DNA from: Siniperca chuatsi | Taxonomy: Eukaryota > Chordata > Actinopteri > Centrarchiformes > Sinipercidae | Assembly (NCBI RefSeq): GCF_020085105.1 | Contig: NC_058056.1 | Span: 19,888,429 to 19,952,428, forward strand | Direction: 5' to 3' | DNA: 64,000 nucleotides | Part shown: in pieces, positions 13,101 to 29,700 of the stretch | How the letters are laid out: each line of letters starts with the position of its first letter | Position numbering within the stretch: the first letter of the stretch is position 1 | Program-made: the position numbers and the translations under genes | The notes under the pieces: model-generated | Database searches by the model: none | What the model was told of the DNA's origin: nothing | What the model saw: only the letters and a program-made list of their open reading frames with translations

Positions 13101-14106
13101 GTCCTGGAAATGTCTGAAATCCAATGTCTGACATGAAGAAATACCTGTAAATTCTCATGTAAGAGCTGGTATTTAAATAATGGGCGAGTTTCAAATAATA
13201 GTCTGAGGCCAGCACAAACAAATAAAGACTGTTTGCTAATAAAATAAAACATAATTACCTGTAGCCTACTAGAACAGCTCACATAGTAAATTAAGTATAA
13301 TTAAAATTTTCACAGCACTAATTCAATCAGTACAACAAGAGAGTCACGTTACACTTATTTCTTCTTTGGAAGTAGACATAATACTGACTTTGTCAAAACA
13401 AAAGGTAAACATGGGGGGTTTCATTAACTGGGGAACAGGGGAAACTAGAAATAAAGGCCTGTCTTTAATATAAGCCTGTCACAAATAAAGGTCTGGATCT
13501 CTCTGCCACTGAGGTAAATAAAGGCCCCGGCCACCATTTGAGAATTATGGCATTATAAGTTAGGAACTAAAGTACTCGAAAACTGAATCATATATATATT
13601 TAATCAATAAATTTTTTCAGAAAGCAGACCAGGCAAAAAGTATCAAAGACATCCAAAAAAGAAATCACACATACATTAGTGGTGGGTTAGTTAGTCATTA
13701 GTAGTATCATGCATTAGTAAGAGTAGAACTTATTATATTTACGTGACTTGAGTGTAGAACTTTTTACTTCTACATAGCTCCGACCAGCAAGGGGTTAACT
13801 CTACAAAAAATACAATAATGCATATTATCACAAAGAAAGCAGTACAAGGCAGGTTTGTAAATAGAAGAAAAAAGTGGAAAGAGAGTGAGAGTCGTACCAA
13901 TTTTAGTGGTGGATCCAGTCTTCTCTGGTGGCAGCTTATCCAGCCAGTAAACAGAACGACTGGAAGAAAAAAAAAGAGGTCTCATCAGAAAAAGAGGGAA
14001 ACAGACAGAGACGGAGAGAGACGGAGGGGTTCAGTCAGGCCTACCGGTCTGGATATCTGAGTCGGTTGGGTTTGGGTTGAGCGAGCTTCTGCGTCCGAGT
14101 TGCCAT
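10164..14106 (-). CDS. theg: THEG-repeat sperm protein (testicular haploid expressed gene-like)
   Basis: Minus-strand exons read at 14045-14106, 13898-13959, 12322-12448, 10520-10661 and 10164-10405. The protein is built of short THEG repeats: RTQKLAQPKPN, SVYWLDKLPP, SPIWEVSEWALRAVASDRL, RICQLAQPKRR, RLLELSSPKERK and RIQQLCLPLPRK. In mammals THEG-family proteins act in germ cells and in the flagellar microtubules of sperm. The start ATG at 14106 lies inside a perfect X-box palindrome. Exons 1 and 2 join in phase, as do the last three, but exon 2 ends in phase 1 while exon 3 needs phase 2. An exon of length 3n+1 between 12449 and 13897 is therefore unplaced, or the gene is damaged there. The acceptor before 10661 is weak. 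The family call is firm; the exact paralogue (theg/spmap2 or a THEG-like gene) is not. Confidence 0.8.
10800..11400 (+). repeat. Dispersed repeat, copy 1 (inverse copy at 59300-59935)
   Basis: Long stretches match the reverse complement of 59300-59935. Examples are the 'ccattttggtccagactgaaatatctcaac' region, the 'gatggcgct'-type block and the 'agcatgttagcg' block near the end. There is no coding capacity. It is a common type of fish interspersed repeat, but I cannot name the family. Confidence 0.65.
11858..12166. repeat. MITE-like repeat (tttaaaggtccagtttgtaa ... cacactggacct)
   Basis: The left end, tttaaaggtccagtttgtaa, and the right end, ctacacactggacct, form terminal inverted repeats. 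The middle (tttctacagtagcccagaat, ctagatgccactaaatcc) belongs to a repeat family very common in percomorph genomes. It lies in an intron of the THEG-like gene. Confidence 0.75.
13430..13560. repeat. Dispersed repeat fragment (aataaaggcctgtc type)
   Basis: Internal near-repeats of 'aataaaggcc/tct' (13452, 13485, 13517) mark this as a small dispersed repeat inside a THEG-like intron. It lies in the interval where the missing exon would be expected, but is not an exon itself. Confidence 0.4.
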
Positions 14107-14112
14107 GGCAAC
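14099..14112. promoter_or_regulatory. Perfect RFX X-box palindrome
   Basis: The 14-bp sequence gttgccatggcaac is a perfect palindrome. It matches the consensus bound by RFX factors, which drive ciliary and flagellar genes. It contains the start codon of the THEG-like gene (14104-14106 on the plus strand). Confidence 0.7.
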
Positions 14113-14763
14113 AGTTGAAGCTTACGGGAGAACAAAACATATTGCTGCTGAAATGATCCCATTATCCAACCAATATGACAATGTCAACGACCTTCACAAA
14201 CACGACTATAAACAGAATGTTTTGTTTCACACATCCGGGGACAATTTTACATAACAGTGTTTGCATAACAAAAGTTTAATGCTGAAGTACAGTATGTGCA
14301 GAGTTTGATACTAGAAGGCTGCTGAAGGAGGAAAGTTTCTTTGTGTTCATCTTAAATCTTTAGTTTAAGACGTGTACGAATGTATGAGCGTGATTTGTGA
14401 CTTTACAACTAGTTTGGAAGGTAATCGTGATCCAATATACAACTTACACAAGTGTCAAATTGAAACCTTCAATGCACACCTAGAATGGAAACATCTTATC
14501 TAGTTATATATCTGCATATTTAGAGATTTTAAGACATCATTTGAATAATTTATTAAGCAAAAATTCTAAACTTGAGCTGGTTTCAGGCTAAAAAAATGTG
14601 AGGATTTGTTGCTTTTCTCTGATTTATATCATTGCCAATGAAATATGTTTGGGTTTTGGACTAAAAAAACAATTTGAAGAAGTTACCTTGGGGTCTGGGA
14701 AACGGTGATGGGCATTTTTGCTACTTAAAGTAATTTTATGAACGATTAATAAACAAACAAAAA

Positions 14764-14900
14764 ATGGATATCCGAGTCGGTTGGGAAACAGTTGAAGCTG
14801 ACTGGGGATCAGGGCATATTGCTCTACAAACTGAATGTTTTGTTTCACACAGCCAGCATTTGCATAACAAAAATACAGCATGCTTACTTTTACACAATTT
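14764..14900 (-). pseudogene. Decayed partial duplicate of the THEG-like exon 1 region
   Basis: The block repeats 14050-14280 in the same orientation. Shared pieces include ggatatc-gagtcggttggg, aacagttgaagct, catattgct, gaatgttttgtttcacaca and tttgcataacaaa, in the same order. About 36 bp that in the parent hold the X-box and the 5' half of coding exon 1 are missing, so no start codon remains. Confidence 0.7.
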
Positions 14901-15193
14901 AAAAAAAACAAAACAATCAATGGATGAATTTATAGTGAAAATAATCATATATTGACTGAAACCCATGTACTACACTCCATTGTTAATAAACAAACTGGGT
15001 TTATCCTCTAATTCTTTCTAAATGTAGGTTAGACCCTCATATGAACAGCAGAAAGCAACCACACTATGAATGTAATCTTTAGCCGATTACATCAATAACC
15101 TATACTCTCTGAACATACAAATACGATTATTGTTTATCTTCGACTTACAACGGTACTTTTTCGGTCATCTTAAAGCCACGCTAATGTTTACCT

Positions 15194-15320
15194 GTAATAA
15201 ACCTGCAGTCGCTCGTTCTCTCGCGGTGACACCGACACATGCTGGTTGCTAGGGGATCAGGTGACGCTGGTGGAGTACAGTATACCGAAGATCGTCTTTA
15301 TACACTGCGAGTCACAATGG
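15194..15320 (-). promoter_or_regulatory. Possible THEG-like promoter and 5' UTR exon with RFX half-site
   Basis: On the minus strand this GC-richer stretch contains CCTAGCAACC, an RFX half-site (AGCAAC fits RGYAAC). It ends in a possible donor (TTACAG|GTAAAC) at about 15194. It would make the 5' leader of the THEG-like gene, with the duplicate at 14764-14900 lying in the leader intron. Position and motifs are the only evidence. Confidence 0.35.
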
Positions 15321-16404
15321 GCAACTCTGCCTTTCCGTGTCGTTCAGTCAGGTATTTCCCAATTAATCACTTAACAGTGAAATACACAATATCTCTGAGG
15401 TGACGGCTGATAAATATCCACGCTTTCTTCCACGCTCTCAGTTGACAATGACTCTCACCTAGAGATTTTAGTTCAAGGGAAGTGTTGGCTGAAATGTTTG
15501 TTCATTCATTCAACCTTTATTTATACAGGCTTGTCCAATGCATGGACGCCCTAAGACAATAAAAGCAAAATAAATAAATAAATAAAAAATCAAACACTTA
15601 AGACAAATATTAAAACTTAAAACTGCAATTAACAGACTGACAGATGGTAAGGTAGGGCATCGATGCAGCAGTAAATACAATTTAAAAACATGGGATAAAG
15701 GCCACATTAACTTTAAAGATCTACATTTATATTATCACTGGTTTTATATTTCATGTTCTGGATTTTATTTACTTTTTTTTTTTTTACTATAAAGTACTTT
15801 GTAACATTGTTTTCAAGAAGGTACTTAAAAGTACCATTGTAACTTACTTTACTCAGATCTAACCATTGCAGGTACAGGTATAATCAATGGTGGACTCAAT
15901 TAAAATTTTAAAGTCAGCCAAAGAAATCAGGTGATCCAACATTCCTGCTGCAGTTTATTCCATTTGAAATCTAATTTCTAAATGTGTTAAAAGTGTAAAT
16001 TAAAGAAAATGAACCAAAGGTAGTTTCCATCAATCATAAATTACAAAAGGGAGGAATGTCAAACAGGAGAAGAAATATTAAAGGAAACGTTTGATCTACA
16101 AATTGACTATCTTTCTGTGGCTGTAAATATTACATTTGCAACTGGGGTCCTGACTAGTTGTTATTTGTTACATTATTGTTTTCATCTAGGTCATACAAGA
16201 GAGCTAGATGAAGCAGACATGTTCAAGCCCTCATTCCTTATTTTGTCTGAGAATATAAACCTCAGTATAATTCATCCAAACTGCAGTAAAAAAAAAAAAA
16301 AAAAAACACATGAGCTACACCTTTTGACAATCATTAATTTAAAATTCAGACCGACAGAACACAAAATTAAACAACACACAGACAATTTAAAAACAGATGA
16401 CACC

Positions 16405-16410
16405 TTTATT
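16405..16410 (-). terminator. shd: Candidate poly(A) signal of shd
   Basis: AATAAA on the minus strand, about 970 bp past the shd stop codon. The interval 16411-17379 has no other gene and is best read as shd 3' UTR. Confidence 0.4.
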
Positions 16411-17379
16411 TTCAACACATTTAAAATCTTATAAAAACAGCAGAGTAAATAATCTACCAAAGCTTCTTTAATAGTCATGATCACAAAGCCACAAGCTTTC
16501 AATATAATACTGTAGTTATTATTGTCTAAACTAGTATTGCAGGAGTCTGTTACTGTGTGAAGTTAACAAGTCATGTCTGTCTGACATTATACTGTCACTT
16601 TGTGTTGTTCACACATAACATGAACTGAGGAGAACACTGCAGGGCACGCAGCTACAGCATCATACGACATTCAACGGCCTCTGAAACCCAGAGAAACCCA
16701 GAGCCAACAGACTGCCAAGGTTAAATATGTAGTGTTTGGTTGATATTGTAACTAACACTTAAAAAGGATAACAGTGTTGCAATGTTTTTACTGCATTTTC
16801 TACTTTCTGCATCTAGTTTAAATCCCCACGCCCCATAGCCATCATTTTTAAAAAGATAGAATTTGCATGAAAATAACTGCTGCCTTGGCTGAAAAGTCAA
16901 CCTAGATGATTGGCACAAACCAAAAGAAAACACCACTATTATCCTTTAAGTGACCTGGCAGGACAGTCTCTCTCTGCAATACAGTAAAAGACAAATTTCC
17001 ATGCAATATTTTGTGGATTCTACGGTCTCAAAGACACCTCAAGACGAGAGTTTGTCTTTTTATCTTAAGTACTCAGCTACCAATCTTAATACGAATGATT
17101 GCTGATTTTCAGGAGTCCATGGTATTAAAAATTCGGGGATTTCAGTGACAATACCAGTTCACAGGCGAAGGTTCATAAGCCACAGAGCTCTCTTCTTAAG
17201 CTGCCAGTGTAGTTACTGGGGTTATGGTAAACGGAAAAGATGGCACCAAAACATCCAATCTCCTGTGAGCAGTGCAGGTAGAATGGTAGTGAAAAGGCTT
17301 GTAGGAAAGGGGCAAAAATAGGTAAATATTGAGTATATATTGTATTCAGTAGCACCAGGAGTATTTGAGTGTGTCAGTG

Positions 17380-23475
<6,096 letters not shown>

Positions 23476-23690
23476 GGATCTGGGAATTAAATGGCAAATA
23501 GATTGCTTAGAACAATTTAGGATGACACCGTGCTGAAATGATTATTCAAAAAATAAACTTAGCTTGATTTCATTTTGTTATTTATTAATTTTTAACACTT
23601 CAGTTCCGCTTCCTGCCTCTTTCAGACTGTTTCTTGTGCTGCTGTAACACACATATTTCCAATCTGGGAATCAATAAAATCTCATTTTAT

Positions 23691-24138
23691 TAGTGATGTG
23701 TTGGTCGCGTACAAGTCGGCTCTATGAGCCGGCTCCTTTAAGTGAACGATGAGAGCCGGCTCCTGTCTGAAAGCCGATTAGAGCAGAAATATTTTTTGTT
23801 TCATATTATATCATAAATTTAATTGAAATATACTGTATATGTCTGTATAGAGTTGTGTAATTATTGATTAACCATACTATTTCATTAGTAGGGTGTTATT
23901 TTTGTTATACAACTAGGATAATTATTCTTGACAAATCCCACTTTTTAACCATCAATATATATTTCAGTGTATTGCAGATGAAGAATCTTTATTTCTTGCA
24001 ACAAATAAGAATGTAATTTAGGCAGTGACCAGCATAAGTGGTACTAAATGAGCCGAAAAAGCCGGCTCTCGGAAAGTCTATGAAAGGAACGAGCCATAAG
24101 ATCCGGCTCCCTTCAAAGAGCCGTAATTCCCATCACTA
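23691..24138. mobile_element. hAT-type MITE, copy A (448 bp)
   Basis: The termini tagtgatg/catcacta are inverted. The flanks cattttat (23683-23690) and catcttat (24139-24146) form an 8-bp target duplication with one mismatch, as expected for hAT elements. Subterminal gagccggctc-type palindromes lie at both ends. There is no transposase ORF. It sits in the first shd intron, 0.2 kb upstream of the start codon exon. Confidence 0.85.
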
Positions 24139-24455
24139 CATCTTATACATGCCAAACACCAGCTTCACAAATGTAAAACATTTTTCATATTATAAATTGG
24201 ACACTCAGGCTTTTTGGTACTTGACCAGACTGAGTTTTTACAATAACTTTAATGACAAATTGCCACAAGCCGTCATAAAGACTTGCTTCAGGGCTATAAA
24301 AGAGACCTAATTGAAGTGTGTGGACCAAGCAATAAAGTTGCTGCGGTTAGGCAGATATGTATCACTGAGAAACTTTAACGCAATACTAGCCAAATGGCAC
24401 ATTCGTAACCTTGAGTTGGGCCTATAAAGTCTTAAGTAAGCAGACTCAAATCACC

Positions 24456-24581
24456 ATGAGGTTTTTGTTTACGTTAGCCAAAATAAACTTGGCACGAGCT
24501 GTTAAATCCAATTATCCAACAATTAACCGTGCCCTGAAAGAGAAAGGTGTTGACATCAATCAACAGGTCCGGCGAAAATAA
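24456..24581 (+). CDS. Small ORF of 41 codons, unknown
   Basis: ATG at 24456 in a good Kozak context (atcaccATGa), stop TAA at 24579-24581, and an upstream in-frame stop at 24387. The product is basic with a hydrophobic N-terminus (MRFLFTLAKINLARAV) and ends in QQVRRK, which would suit a mitochondrial import signal. I do not recognise the family. It lies between two MITEs, antisense in the first shd intron. It may be chance, or an old fragment of another gene. Confidence 0.25.
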   Translation: MRFLFTLAKINLARAVKSNYPTINRALKEKGVDINQQVRRK

Positions 24582-24999
24582 TTTTTCCAGCATCGCAAGA
24601 TTAACATTGATAAAGTGAAGCAGAGAGTTGGTTTTGATTGCATAGGTCAACGCTAGCCAGCTTGCTAAATCAGCAAATCACTTGACAACAGCTAGTTAGC
24701 ATTAAGGGGTAAATGAGGGGGCTTCAATCAATCGCTTTTTCATAGCAATAGATTAAGGACAGCATTTCCTTATAAACTATCAGCACCAAGCAAACTAACT
24801 GACTAATCTTGCTGTTGTGCTGTTTATTATAAAAAGTAAAAGGTTAAAGTAATGTGAGTCGTACAACTGATGTCACCGCTCTGTAAATATGCCAAAGCTA
24901 AGTTAGCTAAGTTAGCAGCTAACGTCGAAGCATCTAAGCCGTTAACTAACTAACGTAGCCGCTAACGTTAACGTACTTCTTTAAGCTCACCCTCTTTCT

Positions 25000-25030
25000 T
25001 GGCATTGACGGCTTCCCGTTCCAGTTATGT
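25000..25030 (-). other. shd: Probable 3' end of the shd 5' UTR exon
   Basis: On the minus strand, CCAAGAAAGAGG|GTGAGC gives a strong donor near 24991, in front of the 1.5-kb intron that ends at the shd start codon exon. The 5' end of the exon is not visible, but the second MITE begins only about 150 bp further upstream. Confidence 0.4.
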
Positions 25031-25173
25031 GTTCCTGGTTACCATCCAGCGTTTCGTCTTAACGTTATCAGGCCTAAAAATAAAACATTGTTATCCGTGG
25101 AATCTCGTCCAGCTTCTGAGCCAAGCAGGTCAGTCAGCTAATGTTAGCTGGACCAGACCAGACCGTGGAGCAG

Positions 25174-25519
25174 TAGTGATGTGTCGGTCGCGTACGAATC
25201 GGCTCTATGAGCCGGCTCTCTTAAGTGAACGATGGGAGCCGGCTCCGGTCTGAGAGCCAGGCTAGGATAGTTATACTTGACATTTCTTACTTTTTAAATC
25301 AAATCAATATGACTGAATATTTCAATGTATTGCAGATGAAGAATCTTGTATGTTTATTTCTTGCAACAAATAAGTAATTATGTAATATGTAACTGGGGCA
25401 GTGAACAGCAGAAGTGGTACTTAATGAAGAGTCGTTTGGGAGCCGAAAGAGCCGACTCTCGGAAAGGAACGGAGCCATAAGATCCGGCTCCATTCAAAGA
25501 GCCGTAATTCCCATCACTA
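25174..25519. mobile_element. hAT-type MITE, copy B (346 bp) with perfect 8-bp target duplication
   Basis: Same ends (tagtgatg ... catcacta) and same subterminal sequences as copy A. It is flanked by tggagcag on both sides (25166-25173 and 25520-25527), an exact 8-bp duplication. It is about 100 bp shorter than copy A through internal loss. It lies just upstream of the probable shd leader exon. Non-autonomous. Confidence 0.9.
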
Positions 25520-25529
25520 TGGAGCAGAC

Positions 25530-26724
25530 TGTCTCCGACACAACACCAGCACTCACTGGCACGGCGGACTGGCTTAAAGGGGACTAGTGAGATATTTTTG
25601 GATGGTCGACACTAAAGCTTTAGTAGTGAGCATTATGACTGCTGCTAAATCGAGATACAATCCTTTGTCTCACAGATGCACTTACAGTAATGTGGACAAT
25701 ACAATTGTTTATATACTATCAAAATCATGCCTCTGTTGAATATTGTTTTTTTTCCACCAGCTCTTGTCTGCCTTTAAGACTTAAATGTATTGTTGTGGTC
25801 AAAGCTGCGATATATTTCCAATATAAAATGGCACGTTTTGACTCAGATCTTTTAAGTAGCAACATTTAGGATATGGATATTGGTGCTTTCATACAGTTTT
25901 TAAAATAAACCAGGGGTGGGTTATAAGGAACCCTGAGAAAAATAGGTAGGCATTCATTTTAATGTCAATGACAGCAAGCCACAGCTAAAACACTAGACCT
26001 TGTTCAGAAAATTACTTAGTTGTAGGAGAGCCTCTGACAACAGGATAATACAAATTAGGATTAATGTAAATATTAAGATTATGTTAAAATTAATAATGTG
26101 AAATTTGAACATCTACAGCTCCATGCCAACAAAGCAAACTCCATCTACTGATGAAGACAATGTGATCAAAGCTCCAGAACAAGCAGTGGATCTGTGGAAG
26201 TGGACCTTGAGTTGAGGTAGTTTTGTCACCTGTTGTTTCCAAGGTCAAGAATGAACTGTGTTAAAGCTACAATACTATGTTAACCAAAAATCCCAGATAT
26301 CTTAATATCAATATTATATAAATACCAGTATATCTACCAGCTCTAACAGATATCAAACACTATCACATGTAATTCACCTCTGCCCTATGAATTATGAAAT
26401 CACATTCATATTTACTGTCCAAACAGATTTTAATAAACACTAAAATATACACCTAATATTCTCACAGGGAAAATTTGCATCAAAAGATTTTTGACAAACT
26501 GACAGCAGACAATACAATTCCTGCTAATGACTGCCCACCAACACGCTGACTTATCAGTCTTTATAGAAAGGTTTTCATAGGAGAGACCCACGAACTGGTT
26601 TACACATGATTTTGATTTCTGTGCAGCATTACAAAAAGGTCCATACCATTAAATTCCTTGCTGCATTATTTATACAATTGTGTGTCTGTCACTAAAATCA
26701 AAATCCATCCCAAGTATCTTCTTT
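25530..26724. other. Intergenic stretch between shd and yju2
   Basis: AT-rich sequence with no supported gene. The right part (roughly 26400-26724) is likely yju2 3' UTR. Nothing else is recognised. Confidence 0.5.
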
Positions 26725-29700
26725 TCACTCGCTGTCATTGCTGTCACTGTCTGAATACGCCCCCAGCAGGCTGAGCGATGACGACCCATTTTGTGTGGTA
26801 ACGGGCTTGGAGGCATTCTTGGAGTCTGCTGCAGATGCCTTTGAATCTGTAAAACAAGATACATGATGATTGTGCCTCCTAAGCCATATGCAAACTTTTG
26901 ATTAAGGATGTGAGCAAGCAGCAAAAGATAGTTGTGTGTCCAAGAAAATACGAATTCTTAAACAAGAAAATCACACATGTGCTCATGGGAACACGAGGGA
27001 CAAATGTTTGGTGTGGAAATAAATCAAAGAGATTAACGAATATTTAAGATTTCAGGAGAGTCAGGCTATACAAGGCTTTCCTATAAGCTGTAAGAGATAC
27101 TTATGTGTTACCTGTTTGTGATGCGGGAGCAGCAACAGCCGCCACCACTGGACTGGGTTTGTTGACAGTTGCTATTGGTTTCTTCCGCACCACCAGGGAC
27201 CCTAGTGCCCCTCCACCGCCCAGCGTCCCCACACTCCTCTCCCAGCTCTCCACCTTGGCCCTCTTCACTCCTCCAGCTGAGGTTCCCTGTGGAAACACAT
27301 AGCATGAGACAATCCATTATTTCCTGCTCACATGATTGCTTCTCTAAGTTCTTCTGTTGAGTTTTTTTTTGTTAGTATTTGCATTTTTGTCTAAATTTTA
27401 GTTCATAAAACCTTTTAAGACCTTTTACACTATGAAAACTGCATTTAAGACCAATTCAGAAAAATCATAAAGCTGGCAATAGCATGCTTTTAACACTTAA
27501 CATATCGTGTCTTATGAAAGACCTAAACCATATAAGAAAAAAGGCTATGGCAAATGGGAAGCCTCTATGACAGAACAATTTACCTGCATGGTATGTTACT
27601 CATCCTGCAAGGTTTTTGTCCTCTATATAGAAGGATATATCCCTATAGTGAACACACCAACTTATAAAAGATAAAGATTTTCATGAAACGTGATTTACAG
27701 GAAACGATGCAAGCATGCAACCCAGCATTTTATCTCATTAACATCAGCCTCACTGTTCGCTCTCCTAAAGCTGTATCTCTTAAAGCTGATAATCTAAACC
27801 CAATATTTCCTAATGCTGCTAGTTCATATTAAAAGTGTTGAACTGGTGAAACATGGGGTGACTGTTATTGTGAAGCAGTCACTGGAAACACAATGTATTT
27901 GTCACAGAGCTTAGCGCTGACAGCAATAGTTCACAGTCTACAAAACAAATATGCAGGAACAAGAAGGAGAAGCGAGATAATGAGCTGTTAGATGACGAGT
28001 TGCAGGCAACAGGACTGAAATCTTGAGGATTATAACTTTAAATAGGGTAAAACAAACCCTGACAAATTTTTGCATTGTCATTTGAACCCAATCAGTTCCA
28101 AGGCACACACTTTGTTGAACATGTTGAGTGTTTCTTACGTACCGGTGCTTCTGTGGGTTTGTCAGTGGTGAGGATGTCTGTTGGTTTGCCTGTGCTGGAT
28201 TTCTTTGACTGCGAGCTACTGCCCTCCTCCTCCTTCTCTGAGTCAGAGTCTCTGAGTCTTTTCACAAGGGCACGATCCAACATGTCTCTGAGAAACAATT
28301 GACGCATTCAGATTTAATTGGATTTTTAATGACTATTCAGAGTTCACACATATTATAAGAACATAGCAAACACATAACAAATAAAACTTATTCAGACACA
28401 AAAGCAGAGATTGGAGTTTATTTATCTGTAGCATTAGTTAAGTAGTCTTTTGATGGCAGTCCGTGTTGGTTTTTAAATGGTTCTAGCAAATAACTCGCAC
28501 TTAAATGTGCAAGACACTTAAAAAAATAAAAGTTTGTCTATTTGAACCTTCCTCACTCACTTTGTCTCTCGCTCATCCTCTTCCTTCTCCCTTTCCCTCT
28601 CTCTCTTCTCCATCTCTCTGTACCGGTCGATCATTCCCTCGAAGTCCACCTGAGCCTGCCTCTGGTTCAGCTCCTTCAGCTCCTGGAGGTTCTCCAGAAC
28701 CTCCATCTCCATCTTGGAATCCTTTGTGCGGTTCTCCAACACCTGGAAGAGGATTGGGAAATTATCAACTCTTCACTCCTATTGCAAATAAAAATAATAA
28801 CAGTAAATTACATTTAAACACCAACCTTCATCGGGTTGTTCAGTTCTTCTTCTTCCCTCTCCTGTTGGATTCTCTTCTCCTCCTCCTCAATGAGTTTCTC
28901 TGCCTGGAAGTTTCGTGTTGCACCGTGCTCCATTGCGTAGTCCGTGTTCTCTGGGTCAGTCTATAGTCACAACATGAGATATGAAAGTGTGAGAAATGAT
29001 TTTATGCATAATGCTGGAGATGTCTCTTTCAGTAGCTAGCACAGACACAGTTCTATATTTACCTTTAAAGTACTTGTTTTGTCTCATGTCAATAAATATG
29101 ACTGTGATAATCAGAGCATTAAATACTCTCACCTTAAACGTAATCTCAGCGAGACACCGAGTACATTTGATGTAGAAACGGAAGATGGGCAGTCCCATGT
29201 ACAGCTCATTCTGAACAGTCTCTTTGCGTGCATTGAACTTCTTCCCCTTGTAGATGTACTCGCCACATGTTTTACACCTGCAAACAACCACAGAGGCAAT
29301 GCCGAAGACACCACAGTCACAGCAGTCATTTATAGAGGGCAGAGGGCCTGTCCCTACTGTGGATACAACCAAAATATAAAAAACTGTGTTTGCCTTCAAA
29401 TGAAACAAGCCTGCCAATATTCCTGCTCTGACTGATTGACAGCCAGTGATAACCTGAAATAAAACATTATCCATTTACCAAGAGAGCTCAACTGGATCCT
29501 TACTTTCTCAGACAACAGAAGCATATAAAACTACAAGTTGCAACCTCCTTTCACTCCACTGGGTGCTTAAAACTATATCCAGAATTAGAGCCAGACCAAT
29601 AATATCAGTATAGCTGATATTATTGACCAATTTTACCTCATCACCGATAGCTATATCTGTACAACAAGAAATGGCTGTACAAAAATGCCAAAGACCTGTT

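Noticed and set aside
15316-15350. Plus-strand first exon encoding MGNSAFPCRSV with a donor-like gtattt
   Set aside because: No second exon is visible downstream and the donor is weak. The N-terminus recalls LRRC57 (MGNSALRAH) for five residues only.
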